64,000 nucleotides of DNA from an uncultured Acetatifactor sp. (GCA_910586485.1 CAJUIA010000012.1:44606-108605), one strand, 5' to 3'; counted from the first letter of the stretch, positions 43,034-52,088 are shown. Program-made: numbers and translations. The notes: generated by a model from the sequence alone, not told the origin.

Positions 43034-44326
43034 ATGGAACAATACGCGATCAAAGGCGGGAATCCGTTAGTTGGAGACGTGGAAATAGGAGGGGCCAAAA
43101 ACGCGGCGCTTCCTATTCTTGCTGCCTCCATTATGACGGGTGAAACCGTTTCTATTGAAAATATGCCCGATGTGCGGGATGTAAATGTGCTTTTGGATGC
43201 TATGGAAAATATCGGCGTGGTGGTAAAACGCTTGGACAGGCATAAGGTGCGGCTGAATGCCGGAAATATCAACAGCCTGGTGATTGAGGACGAAGGACTG
43301 AAAAAGATCAGGGCCTCTTATTATCTGGTGGGTGCGCTGCTTGGGAAATATAAGCATGCAGAGGTAGTATTGCCCGGAGGCTGCGATATAGGCTCCAGGG
43401 CCATTGACCAGCATATTAAGGGCTTTCGCGCTCTGGGAGCCACGGTGACTATCGAGCATGGCCTGATTAAGGCGAAGGCGGACAAGCTGAAGGGCAGTCA
43501 TATTTATATGGATGTTTCCAGCGTGGGGGCAACCATTAATGTGATGATGGCAGCTACCATGGCAGAGGGCATGACCATCATAGAGAATGCGGCCAGAGAG
43601 CCCCATGTAGTGGATTTGGCTAATTTTTTAAGCAGTATGGGGGCAAATATAAAGGGAGCGGGCACGGATGTGATCCGGATCAAGGGGGTGTCAGGGCTTC
43701 ATGGGTCGGAGTATGTGGTTATTCCAGACCAGATCGAAGCAGGCACCTTTATGTTTGCGGCTGCCGTTACCAAGGGAGACGTGACGGTAAAAAATATTAT
43801 CCCCAAGCACCTGGAATCCATTACGGCAAAGCTGCTGGAGATTGGCTGCGAGGTGGAAGAAATTGATGACTGTATCAGGGTAGTGGCTTCCAAGCCCCTC
43901 AGGCACACACAGGTGAAGACCCTTCCCTACCCCGGATTTCCCACGGACATGCAGCCCCAGATTACGGTGGCGCTGGCGTTGTCTAAAGGAACAAGCATTG
44001 TAACGGAAAGTATTTTTGAAAATCGTTTTAAATATGTGGACGAGCTGACCCGGATGGGGGCAAATATTAAGGTGGAAGGGAATACCGCCATCATTGACGG
44101 CGTTTCCAGATATACAGGGGCAAGTATTTCGGCGCCTGATCTGCGGGCGGGGGCCGCTCTTGTGACGGCGGCGCTGGCTGCGGAGGGAGTTACTATAGTG
44201 GACGACATTCGCTATATTCAGAGAGGCTACGAGGATTTTCATTTAAAGCTTAAGGCTTTGGGAGCGCAGATCGAGCTGGTGGAGCGGGAAAGAGATTTCC
44301 AGAAGTTCGAGATGCGGGTAGGGTAA
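43034..44326 (+). CDS. murA: UDP-N-acetylglucosamine 1-carboxyvinyltransferase
   Basis: 430-residue first committed enzyme of peptidoglycan synthesis, moving enolpyruvate from PEP to UDP-GlcNAc. Seen: GGAKNAALPILAAS near residue 18, the catalytic Cys loop VLPGGCDIGSRAIDQH (Cys kept, so fosfomycin-sensitive type), the NGG-like EAGTFMFAAAVTKGDV region and the C-terminal APDLRAGAALVTAALAAEG. Length is normal. GAGGT precedes the ATG. It sits directly upstream of the SAM riboswitch and metK but is not part of that regulon. Confidence 0.94.
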   Translation: MEQYAIKGGNPLVGDVEIGGAKNAALPILAASIMTGETVSIENMPDVRDVNVLLDAMENIGVVVKRLDRHKVRLNAGNINSLVIEDEGLKKIRASYYLVGALLGKYKHAEVVLPGGCDIGSRAIDQHIKGFRALGATVTIEHGLIKAKADKLKGSHIYMDVSSVGATINVMMAATMAEGMTIIENAAREPHVVDLANFLSSMGANIKGAGTDVIRIKGVSGLHGSEYVVIPDQIEAGTFMFAAAVTKGDVTVKNIIPKHLESITAKLLEIGCEVEEIDDCIRVVASKPLRHTQVKTLPYPGFPTDMQPQITVALALSKGTSIVTESIFENRFKYVDELTRMGANIKVEGNTAIIDGVSRYTGASISAPDLRAGAALVTAALAAEGVTIVDDIRYIQRGYEDFHLKLKALGAQIELVERERDFQKFEMRVG

Positions 44327-44330
44327 TTTT

Positions 44331-44384
44331 GTAACAGTTTATCCGCCGGCAAATTGACGGCGGCAGCCGGCCGTCACCTGTTAC
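44331..44384 (+). repeat. Inverted repeat resembling the outer part of the dispersed element
   Basis: GTAACAG (44331) faces CTGTTAC (to 44384) over a CCGCCG/CGGCGG hairpin. The right half AGCCGGCCGTCACCTGTTAC is close to the right flank of copy 3 (near 52043), but the conserved inner core is missing. It may be a solo-end derivative and may also end the murA transcript. Confidence 0.45.
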
Positions 44385-44413
44385 TTGTTTGCGGGAGGTC
44401 TGACCTGTTACTC

Positions 44414-44461
44414 TTGATAGCGTAAATGCAGGTTTATGTTGATAGCGTAAATGCAGGTTTA
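44414..44461 (+). repeat. Two 23-bp direct repeats before the metK promoter
   Basis: TTGATAGCGTAAATGCAGGT with the next three bases occurs twice exactly, at 44414-44436 and 44439-44461, with a 25-bp period. It ends 4 bases before the -35 box, a position suited to an operator. Confidence 0.7.
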
Positions 44462-44465
44462 CCGC

Positions 44466-44494
44466 TTGACAGGACGCGTGGTTTATAGTAATGT
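44466..44494 (+). promoter_or_regulatory. Promoter of riboswitch-metK
   Basis: TTGACA and TAATGT with a 17-base spacer. The riboswitch begins about 25 bases further on. Confidence 0.65.
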
Positions 44495-44520
44495 ATAAAT
44501 GTAAGAAAACAGCATATTTT

Positions 44521-44622
44521 CTCTTATTCAGAGTGGTGGAGATACAGAGGATCAGTGAAGCCACGGCAACCCCGTATATGCGGAAGGTGCCAGCCTGAGC
44601 GAGTAAAGTCGAACAATAAGAG
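44521..44622 (+). ncRNA. SAM-I (S-box) riboswitch aptamer
   Basis: Clear S-box: P1 pairs CTCTTAT with ATAAGAG, then AGAGTGGTGGAGATACAGAG, the conserved GAAGCCACGGCAACCC core, AAGGTGCCAGCCTGAGC and a closing P4/P1 side. It senses S-adenosylmethionine and, when bound, favours the terminator that follows, switching metK off. Confidence 0.95.
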
Positions 44623-44644
44623 GATTTGATATTGGTGAAAGATC

Positions 44645-44674
44645 AGTCCGCTTATCGTAAGCGGACTTTTTTTT
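44645..44674 (+). terminator. Riboswitch-controlled terminator before metK
   Basis: AGTCCGCTTA pairs with TAAGCGGACT around a TCG loop, followed by eight T residues. It is the expression platform of the SAM-I riboswitch. Confidence 0.92.
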
Positions 44675-44742
44675 CGACAAATCCGGCAGGCGGAGAAGAT
44701 TGTGCGGAAACAACTGTTTTTGTGATAAGGAGGAAAAACAAA

Positions 44743-45942
44743 ATGGAAAAGCACTTGTTTACTTCAGAGTCCGTAACCGAGGGACATCCCGATAAAATGT
44801 GTGACGCCGTGTCCGACGCCATACTGGATGCCCTGATGGAAAAGGATCCCATGAGCCGGGTGGCCTGCGAAACGGCCAGCTGTACCGGTTTCGTGCTGGT
44901 GACCGGAGAGATTACCACCAGCGCTTATGTGGACATTCAGAAGATCGTCAGGGAAACGGTGAAGGAAATCGGTTACGACAAGTCGGAATACGGCTTTGAC
45001 GGCAATACCTGTGCCGTACTGGTGGCCATTGACGAACAGTCTGCGGATATTGCTATGGGTGTGGACAAGGCCCTGGAGGCGAAAAAGGCGTCCGCCGAGG
45101 CAGGAATGAATGACGAGCAGCTGGAAGCCATCGGCGCCGGAGATCAGGGTATGATGTTTGGCTATGCCACCAACGAGACCCCTGAATTTATGCCCTATCC
45201 CATTTTCCTGGCCCATAAGCTGACAAGGCAGCTGACAAAGGTCCGCAAGGACGGTACTTTAAAATATCTTCGTCCTGACGGCAAGAGCCAGGTATCCGTC
45301 GAGTATGATGAGGACGGGAAGCCCGTCCGCCTGGAGGCGGTGGTACTTTCCACCCAGCATGATCCTGACGTTACCCAGGAGCAGATTCATGAGGATATTA
45401 AGAAATATGTGTTTGATCCGGTGCTTCCAAAGGAGCTGATCGACGGGAATACCAAATTCTTTATCAATCCTACGGGCCGCTTTGTGATCGGCGGACCTCA
45501 CGGAGACGCGGGGCTTACGGGAAGAAAGATTATTGTAGATACATACGGTGGATATGCCCGTCACGGCGGCGGAGCATTCTCCGGGAAGGACTGCACCAAG
45601 GTGGACAGAAGCGCGGCTTACGCTGCCCGCTATGTGGCAAAGAATATCGTAGCGGCAGGGCTTGCGGACAAGTGTGAGATTCAGCTTTCCTATGCCATTG
45701 GCGTGGCGCAGCCTACCTCCGTGGCAGTAGATACCTTTGGCACCGGCAGGCTGTCCAATGAGAAAATCGTGGAGATTATTCGGGAAAACTTTGACCTTCG
45801 CCCGGCGGGGATCATTAAGATGCTGGATCTGCGCAGGCCCATCTACAAGCAGACTGCTGCTTATGGCCACTTTGGGCGGGATGATCTTTCCCTCCCCTGG
45901 GAAGCGCTTGACAAGGCGGAGAGCCTGAAGAAATATCTGTAA
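44743..45942 (+). CDS. metK: S-adenosylmethionine synthetase
   Basis: 399-residue enzyme making SAM from methionine and ATP. Seen: FTSESVTEGHPDKMCD at the start, GAGDQGMMFGYATNET, and the signature GGAFSGKDCTKVDRSAAY. Length is normal and motifs are complete. AAGGAGG precedes the ATG. It is feedback-controlled by the upstream SAM-I riboswitch and ends at its own terminator before dnaE. Confidence 0.95.
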   Translation: MEKHLFTSESVTEGHPDKMCDAVSDAILDALMEKDPMSRVACETASCTGFVLVTGEITTSAYVDIQKIVRETVKEIGYDKSEYGFDGNTCAVLVAIDEQSADIAMGVDKALEAKKASAEAGMNDEQLEAIGAGDQGMMFGYATNETPEFMPYPIFLAHKLTRQLTKVRKDGTLKYLRPDGKSQVSVEYDEDGKPVRLEAVVLSTQHDPDVTQEQIHEDIKKYVFDPVLPKELIDGNTKFFINPTGRFVIGGPHGDAGLTGRKIIVDTYGGYARHGGGAFSGKDCTKVDRSAAYAARYVAKNIVAAGLADKCEIQLSYAIGVAQPTSVAVDTFGTGRLSNEKIVEIIRENFDLRPAGIIKMLDLRRPIYKQTAAYGHFGRDDLSLPWEALDKAESLKKYL

Positions 45943-45968
45943 GGGCAGAAATTAAATATTGGTAATAA

Positions 45969-46009
45969 GAGGGCGGCAGCACAGTCTTTTCGGCGGGCCG
46001 CCTTCTTTT
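45969..46009 (+). terminator. Terminator after metK
   Basis: GAGGGCGGC pairs with GCCGCCTTC (one G-T wobble) around a 19-base loop, followed by four T residues. Confidence 0.65.
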
Positions 46010-46139
46010 GTCTTTGGGGCGTTTTTCTGATGTCTTTGTGTCGTTCGCACTTGAAAAAAGTCATGAAATTCAGTATATTAAAGATGTTGTCAATACAATG
46101 CAAGGTGCGGTATACCGACTGATAAAAAGGAGCATGGCC

Positions 46140-49100
46140 ATGGCATTTGCACATCTTCACGTTCATACGGAGTATTCTCTTTTGGACGGTTCCAATAAAA
46201 TCAAGGAATATGTGGCGCGGGTGAAGGAGCTGGGGATGGACAGTGCGGCCATCACGGATCATGGCGTCATGTACGGGGTGATTGATTTTTACCGTGCAGC
46301 CAGGGAGGCGGGGATTAAGCCCATATTGGGCTGTGAGGTCTATGTGGCTCCTAACTCCCGGTTTGACAAGGAGCTGACAGGCGGGGAAGACCGTTATTAT
46401 CATCTGGTGCTGCTGGCGGAGACCAATCAGGGCTATGATAATTTGGTGAAAATTGTCAGCAGGGGGTTTACGGAAGGGTATTATTACAAGCCCAGGGTAG
46501 ATTTTGAGATTCTGAATCAATATCACGAGGGTATCATCGCACTGTCTGCCTGCCTGGCGGGAGAGGTGCAGCGCAATATTTCCAAGGGCCTTTTGGATGA
46601 GGCCAGGAAGGCGGCCCGGAAATATGAGGCCTGCTTCGGCAAGGGCAATTTTTTTTTAGAGCTTCAGGACCACGGGCTGCCGGAGCAGAGGCTGGTGAAT
46701 ACGGAGCTGTTGAAAATGAGCCGGGAGTTGGATATTCCGCTGGTGGTTACCAATGATGTACATTACACCTATGCAGCGGACGCGGAGCCTCATGATATAC
46801 TGCTGTGTCTTCAGACCGGAAAGAAGCTGGCGGACGAGGACAGAATGCGGTATGAGGGCGGTCAGTATTATGTAAAAAGTGAGGAAGAGATGAAGGGGCT
46901 TTTCCCCTACGCCTGGGAGGCGGTGGAAAATACCCAGCTGATTGCGGACCGCTGCCAGGTGGAAATTAAGTTTGGCGAGACGAAGCTGCCTCACTATGAG
47001 GTACCGGAGGGCTATGATTCCTGGACCTATCTGAACAAGCTGTGCGAGGACGGATTAAGAGAGCGGTACGGGGAGCAGGCAGCAGGTGCAGGCGAAGAGT
47101 CTGCCGAAAAGGTGTCTGCGCAGGTGTTAGAGGAAGGGCCTGCGGGTGCTGGAGCGCAAACCCTCAGAGAACGCCTGGATTATGAGCTTGGTGTGATCCG
47201 TACCATGGGTTATGTGGATTACTTCCTGATTGTATGGGACTTTATCAATTATGCCAAGCAAAACGGGATTCCCGTAGGGCCGGGGCGAGGCTCCGCGGCG
47301 GGAAGCATCGTTTCTTACTGCCTGAAAATCACGGATATTGATCCCATTCGCTATGATCTGCTGTTTGAGCGGTTTTTGAATCCGGAGCGGGTATCCATGC
47401 CGGATATTGACGTGGATTTTGGGCCGGACGGAAGGCAGGAAGTGATCGACTATGTGAGCCGCAAGTATGGACAGGAAAAGGTGGTGCAGATTGTCACCTT
47501 CGGTACGCTGGCGGCAAGAGGGGTGATCCGGGACGTGGCCAGGGTGATGGATCTGCCCTACAGCTTTGCGGATTCCATTGCCAAGCTGGTGCCTTTTGAG
47601 TTGAATATTACTCTGGACCTGGCTTTGGAGAAAAATCCGGAGCTGCGTAAGCTGTATCAGGAGGATGAGCAGGTCAAAAGTCTGATTGACATGTGTAAGC
47701 GTCTGGAAGGGCTGCCCAGACATACGGGGATGCACGCTGCAGGTGTTGTCATCTGTCCGGAGGCGGCGGATGAGTTTGTACCCCTGTCAAGGGGAAGCGA
47801 CGGCTCCATCGTAACCCAGTTTACCATGACCACCCTGGAAGAGCTGGGACTGCTGAAAATGGACTTTTTGGGATTGCGGAATTTAACGGTGATTCGGGAT
47901 GCCGTGAATTTTATAGAGGAAGATACGGGAAAGCGGATAGATATAGACAATATTGACTACAATGATCAAAAAGTGCTGTCCTATATCGGCACGGGAAAGA
48001 CGGAAGGGGTTTTCCAGCTGGAAAGCGCCGGCATGAAGAACTTTATGAAGGAGCTGCGGCCCAAAAGTCTGGAGGACATTATTGCCGGAATTTCCCTGTA
48101 CCGCCCCGGTCCCATGGACTTTATCCCCAGATATATCAAGGGAAAGAACAGCCATGAGGATGTGGTTTACGCCTGCCCTCAGCTGGAGCCTATCTTAAAG
48201 CCTACTTACGGATGTATCGTTTATCAGGAGCAGGTGATGCAGATCGTCCGGGACCTGGGCGGGTACACCATGGGCAGAAGCGATCTGGTGCGCCGGGCCA
48301 TGAGTAAAAAGAAGCAGTCGGTCATGGAGAAGGAGCGGGCAAATTTCATCTACGGAAATGCCGAGGAAGGAGTTCCGGGATGCGTATCCAAGGGAATCAG
48401 CGAGCAGGTGGCCGGGGGAATTTATGATGATATGATGGATTTTGCCAAGTATGCCTTCAATAAATCCCATGCGGCCTGCTATGCGGTGGTAGCTCTGCAG
48501 ACGGCATGGCTGAAGGTATACTATCCGGTGGAATTTATGGCGGCGCTGATGACCTCCGTGATCGACAATCCCAAAAAGGTTTCCGAATATATCATGACCT
48601 GCCGCAGCATGGGGATTGAGCTGCTGCCGCCGGATGTGAATCAGGGACAGAGCGGCTTTTCCGTGGCGGAGGGGAAGGTGCGTTATGCCCTTACTGCCAT
48701 CAAGAGCGTAGGCCGGCCTGTGATTGAAGCCATGGTGAAGGAGCGCAGGGAGAGAGGACCCTTTACCAATCTGAAGGATTTTATTACCCGCATGGGGGAT
48801 AAGGATATAAACCGCCGGGCCATTGAGAGCTTTATCAAGGCAGGAGCTTTAGACAGTCTGGGAGGGACCAGAAAGCAGTTTATGAGCGTGTATGTCCAGA
48901 TTGTGGATCATATTATTAAGGACAAGAAAAGCAATCTGGCAGGTCAGATGTCACTGTTTGACATTGCAGACGATTCTCAGAAGGAAGAGTTTGACATAAA
49001 AATGCCTGATGTGGGGGAGTATACCAAGGAAATGCGCCTGGCCTTTGAGAAAGAGGTGCTGGGGATTTATTTGAGCGGACATCCGCTGGAGGAATATCAG

Positions 49101-49955
49101 GAGCTGTGGCAGAAATATGTCACAAACAACACCAATGACTTTTCTCTGGATGAAGAGACGGGCCAGGTGCGGGTTGAAGATCAGGGCACTGCCGTGGTGG
49201 GCGGAATGATTGCGGATAAGACGGTGAAATACACCAGGACTAATCAGGTGATGGCCTTTATCACTTTGGAGGACCTGGTGGGCAGTGTGGAGATTGTGGT
49301 GTTTCCCAGGGATTATGAAAAGTATGGTCCGCTGCTTGCCGAGGATGCAAAAATCTTTGTAAAGGGACGCATCTCAGTGGAAGAGGACAAGGATGCCAAG
49401 GTGATCTGTGAGCAGATCGTAAGCTTTGAAGAGGCAGCCCGTGCAGAGGGGAGTCCAATCTTCCGGGGACGCTTCGGCCGGGGAGGCGCCGGTCAGTATG
49501 GGGTAAGCGGCAGCGCCGGCATACGTGCGCAGATGGCAGATGTCTCGGATCAGGCGCAGAATGCTCGCGGCAGAGCAGACGGAGTACAAAGCACAGTGGG
49601 CACTGCTCAAAGTAAAGCAGACGCCGCCCAAAATATAGCAGACACTGCTAAAAATAAAGCAGACGCCGCTAAAAATATAGCGGCGGGAAAGATGCCGGAA
49701 GGGATCTGGATCCAGTTCCCCGATGCGGAAAGCTATTTTTCCAGAGAGCAGGAGCTTTTGCAGGCCATAGCGGATTCCGACGGAAATGACGACGTGGTGA
49801 TCTATTTAAAAAATACCCGCGGACTTAAGGTTCTCCCGCCGAATCGCAGGGTGAAGGCGGACCAGGGGCTGGAGCGGAAGCTGGGAGCCCTGTTTGGCGG
49901 GGATAATGTGAAAATCCGTATGAAACCTATTGAAAAGTTTACGGAAAAGCAGTAA
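46140..49955 (+). CDS. dnaE: DNA polymerase III alpha subunit
   Basis: 1271-residue replicative polymerase of the DnaE type. The PHP domain starts at AHLHVHTEYSLLDG, and the palm carries the catalytic acidic residues in VSMPDIDVDFGPDGR. The fingers/thumb core follows, with FAKYAFNKSHAACYAVVALQ (helix-hairpin-helix region later), then an OB fold (~1055-1125). A short Ala/Glu-rich insert lies near residues 314-345. A second, Ala/Lys-rich tandem repeat linker (~1139-1185, 14-residue unit KADAAxNIA) precedes the C-terminal domain. ATG 46140 is used because an ATG at 46134 is too near AAGGAG. Confidence 0.93.
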   Translation: MAFAHLHVHTEYSLLDGSNKIKEYVARVKELGMDSAAITDHGVMYGVIDFYRAAREAGIKPILGCEVYVAPNSRFDKELTGGEDRYYHLVLLAETNQGYDNLVKIVSRGFTEGYYYKPRVDFEILNQYHEGIIALSACLAGEVQRNISKGLLDEARKAARKYEACFGKGNFFLELQDHGLPEQRLVNTELLKMSRELDIPLVVTNDVHYTYAADAEPHDILLCLQTGKKLADEDRMRYEGGQYYVKSEEEMKGLFPYAWEAVENTQLIADRCQVEIKFGETKLPHYEVPEGYDSWTYLNKLCEDGLRERYGEQAAGAGEESAEKVSAQVLEEGPAGAGAQTLRERLDYELGVIRTMGYVDYFLIVWDFINYAKQNGIPVGPGRGSAAGSIVSYCLKITDIDPIRYDLLFERFLNPERVSMPDIDVDFGPDGRQEVIDYVSRKYGQEKVVQIVTFGTLAARGVIRDVARVMDLPYSFADSIAKLVPFELNITLDLALEKNPELRKLYQEDEQVKSLIDMCKRLEGLPRHTGMHAAGVVICPEAADEFVPLSRGSDGSIVTQFTMTTLEELGLLKMDFLGLRNLTVIRDAVNFIEEDTGKRIDIDNIDYNDQKVLSYIGTGKTEGVFQLESAGMKNFMKELRPKSLEDIIAGISLYRPGPMDFIPRYIKGKNSHEDVVYACPQLEPILKPTYGCIVYQEQVMQIVRDLGGYTMGRSDLVRRAMSKKKQSVMEKERANFIYGNAEEGVPGCVSKGISEQVAGGIYDDMMDFAKYAFNKSHAACYAVVALQTAWLKVYYPVEFMAALMTSVIDNPKKVSEYIMTCRSMGIELLPPDVNQGQSGFSVAEGKVRYALTAIKSVGRPVIEAMVKERRERGPFTNLKDFITRMGDKDINRRAIESFIKAGALDSLGGTRKQFMSVYVQIVDHIIKDKKSNLAGQMSLFDIADDSQKEEFDIKMPDVGEYTKEMRLAFEKEVLGIYLSGHPLEEYQELWQKYVTNNTNDFSLDEETGQVRVEDQGTAVVGGMIADKTVKYTRTNQVMAFITLEDLVGSVEIVVFPRDYEKYGPLLAEDAKIFVKGRISVEEDKDAKVICEQIVSFEEAARAEGSPIFRGRFGRGGAGQYGVSGSAGIRAQMADVSDQAQNARGRADGVQSTVGTAQSKADAAQNIADTAKNKADAAKNIAAGKMPEGIWIQFPDAESYFSREQELLQAIADSDGNDDVVIYLKNTRGLKVLPPNRRVKADQGLERKLGALFGGDNVKIRMKPIEKFTEKQ

Positions 49956-50007
49956 AATAGATAAACGTATGGAGTGAATGGATGCAAAAGAACGGGAGGT
50001 TCTGGCA

Positions 50008-50982
50008 ATGGCAAATGAGATAAAGACAGTAGCGGTTTTGACAAGCGGCGGAGATGCTCCGGGCATGAACGCGGCCATTCGTTCGGTGGTGCGCACTGCA
50101 ATTTCAAGAGGACTGAATGTAAAGGGTATCAAGAAAGGCTATAACGGTCTGTTGAACGAGGATATTATAGACATGCAGCCCCGTAATGTTTCCGATATAA
50201 TTCAGCGGGGCGGCACTATTTTAGGTACTGCCAGATGCCTTGAATTTAAGAAAGCGGAGTATCAGAAAAAGGGAGCAGAGATCTGCCGGAAGCATGGGAT
50301 TGACGGCATTGTGGTAATTGGCGGCGACGGTTCTTATCGCGGCGCGCAGGCGCTGTCGAGGCTGGGAATCAACACCGTGGGGCTTCCAGGCACTATTGAC
50401 CTGGATATTGCATGCACTGATTATACCATTGGCTTTGATACCGCAGTAAATACTGCGATGGAGGCCATTGACAAGGTGAAGGATACCTCATCCTCCCATG
50501 AAAGGTGCAGTATTATTGAGGTTATGGGGCGCAACGCCGGTTATATTGCGCTTTGGTGCGGTATTGCAAACGGCGCGGAGGACGTACTGCTTCCGGAAAA
50601 ATATGATTTTGACGAGCAGGAGATTATTGATCATATTATCGAGAGCCGTAAGAAGGGAAAAACCCATCACCTGATTATCAATGCGGAGGGCATCGGCCAT
50701 TCTACCTCTATGGCGAGGAGAATTGAGGCAGCTACGGGAATTGAGACCAGAGCCACCATTTTGGGCTATATGCAGCGCGGCGGCAATCCTACCGCTATGG
50801 ACCGCTATTATGCTTCTATTATGGGTGCTTACGCCGTGGATATAATGATTCAGGGAAAGACGAACAGAGTAGTGGGCTATAAAAACGGCAGGTTTGTGGA
50901 TTTTGATATTGAGGAAGCGTTGAAGATGGAAAAGCATATAGATGATTATCAGTTTGAAGTTGCCCATCTGTTGACGGTTTAA
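50008..50982 (+). CDS. pfkA: ATP-dependent 6-phosphofructokinase
   Basis: 324-residue glycolytic enzyme. Seen: the N-terminal VLTSGGDAPGMNAAIRSVVR, the ATP-site VVIGGDGSYRGAQA with the Gly typical of ATP (not PPi) use, the catalytic region LPGTIDLDIACTDYTIGFDTA, and VEVMGRNAGYIAL-type EVMGRNAG. The catalytic motif reads TIDLD instead of the usual TIDND; both Asp are kept. The ATG at 50008 follows GGGAGGT by 7 bases. It lies just after dnaE and ends at a strong terminator. Confidence 0.93.
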   Translation: MANEIKTVAVLTSGGDAPGMNAAIRSVVRTAISRGLNVKGIKKGYNGLLNEDIIDMQPRNVSDIIQRGGTILGTARCLEFKKAEYQKKGAEICRKHGIDGIVVIGGDGSYRGAQALSRLGINTVGLPGTIDLDIACTDYTIGFDTAVNTAMEAIDKVKDTSSSHERCSIIEVMGRNAGYIALWCGIANGAEDVLLPEKYDFDEQEIIDHIIESRKKGKTHHLIINAEGIGHSTSMARRIEAATGIETRATILGYMQRGGNPTAMDRYYASIMGAYAVDIMIQGKTNRVVGYKNGRFVDFDIEEALKMEKHIDDYQFEVAHLLTV

Positions 50983-51014
50983 AAATTAAATCAAGGTTTA
51001 TGAATAGCAAAAAT

Positions 51015-51044
51015 AACGGCTGTCCTGATTTGGACAGCCGTTTA
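51015..51044 (+). terminator. Terminator after pfkA
   Basis: AACGGCTGTCC with its complement around a 6-base loop, then TTT. A clean hairpin with a short T-run. Confidence 0.75.
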
Positions 51045-51097
51045 CAGATGGTGGGTCCGGCAGCGTACTATTCAATATAGAAAGGTATGGGGAGGAT

Positions 51098-51901
51098 ATG
51101 ATTACCAGTAGTTCCAACAGTAGAGTAAAGCAGGTGGTGCAGTGGCAGAAATCCGCAAAGGAGCGGGAGGAAGCAGGGATATTTCTGGCGGAGGGATTTA
51201 AGATGTTTGAGGAAGCTCCCGAAGCTTCCGTCAAAGAGGTGTATCTGTCCCAGGCGGCATATGCAAAATTGGATCAGTATCCCAAACTGCAGGAAAAGGC
51301 GGAATGCAGGGGGTATGAGCTGGTATCGGAAGAAGTGTTTGCAAAAATGTCCGATACCCGGACGCCCCAGGGAATTTTATTTGCGGCCGAGCGGCCTGTA
51401 TACACGCTGGAGCAGCTGCTGGACCGGCCGGCTCCGCTTTTGGTAATTTTGGAGGATATTCAGGATCCGGGCAATTTGGGAACCATTGTCAGAACCGGGG
51501 AAGGAGCAGGAATAACAGGCGTTATTATGAGCGGGCAGACGGTGGACCTGTTTAATCCTAAAACAATACGGGCCACCATGGGCTCCGTGTTTCGTGTTCC
51601 TTATATATATGTAGAAAGTCTGGAGGAAGCTGTGGCAAAACTGCGGGGAAGAGGAATCCGCACTTATGCGGCCCACCTTGAGGGGGAATGCTGTTATGAC
51701 AGCTTTTCGTTCCGTGAGGGTACCGCCTTTTTAATCGGAAACGAAGGAAAGGGTCTTCGCAGGGAAACGGCAGAGCTGGCGGATGATTTTTTAAGAATTC
51801 CCATGGAAGGCAGGGTGGAATCCCTGAACGCTTCCGTTGCCGCCGCTTTGCTGATGTACGAGGCGTACAGGCAGCGGAGGACGAATTTAGTAACAGTTTA
51901 G
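51098..51901 (+). CDS. SpoU-family RNA 2'-O-methyltransferase
   Basis: 267 residues. The N-terminal substrate-binding domain (SSNSRVKQVVQWQKSAKEREEAGIF) is followed by the SPOUT knot. The SAM-binding motifs are visible: VILEDIQDPGNLGTIVRTG (motif 1), TAFLIGNEGKGLRRE (motif 2) and IPMEGRVESLNASVAAALLMYEA (motif 3). It methylates tRNA or rRNA ribose; the target is unknown (TrmH/RlmB-like). The last residues (LVTV) and stop are encoded inside the left arm of the repeat element that follows. Confidence 0.88.
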   Translation: MITSSSNSRVKQVVQWQKSAKEREEAGIFLAEGFKMFEEAPEASVKEVYLSQAAYAKLDQYPKLQEKAECRGYELVSEEVFAKMSDTRTPQGILFAAERPVYTLEQLLDRPAPLLVILEDIQDPGNLGTIVRTGEGAGITGVIMSGQTVDLFNPKTIRATMGSVFRVPYIYVESLEEAVAKLRGRGIRTYAAHLEGECCYDSFSFREGTAFLIGNEGKGLRRETAELADDFLRIPMEGRVESLNASVAAALLMYEAYRQRRTNLVTV

Positions 51902-52088
51902 ACACCAACATCCTGACAGTGCTAGCCGGCTGTTATTCTCATGCGGACACGCTTGCGCTTGGGGCTCGACGTAGCGGTACATAAGCAAGCACAGTACGCT
52001 TGCCAAGTACCGACGTCTTGCACAGTCCTCATTGAGAACAACAGCCGGCTGTCACTTGTTACCCGATTGTTGGTGTCTAAACTGTTAC
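51890..52088 (+). repeat. Dispersed structured element, copy 3, with long outer arms
   Basis: The core (51924-52050) pairs AGCCGGCTGTT with AACAGCCGGCT at its ends and keeps the inner helices of copies 1 and 2, apart from one mismatch. Outside lies a perfect 21-bp inverted repeat, GTAACAGTTTAGACACCAAC plus one base at the left and its complement at 52068-52088. The whole ~200-base unit can fold into one hairpin-like structure. The left arm overlaps the end of the SpoU gene. Confidence 0.75.
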
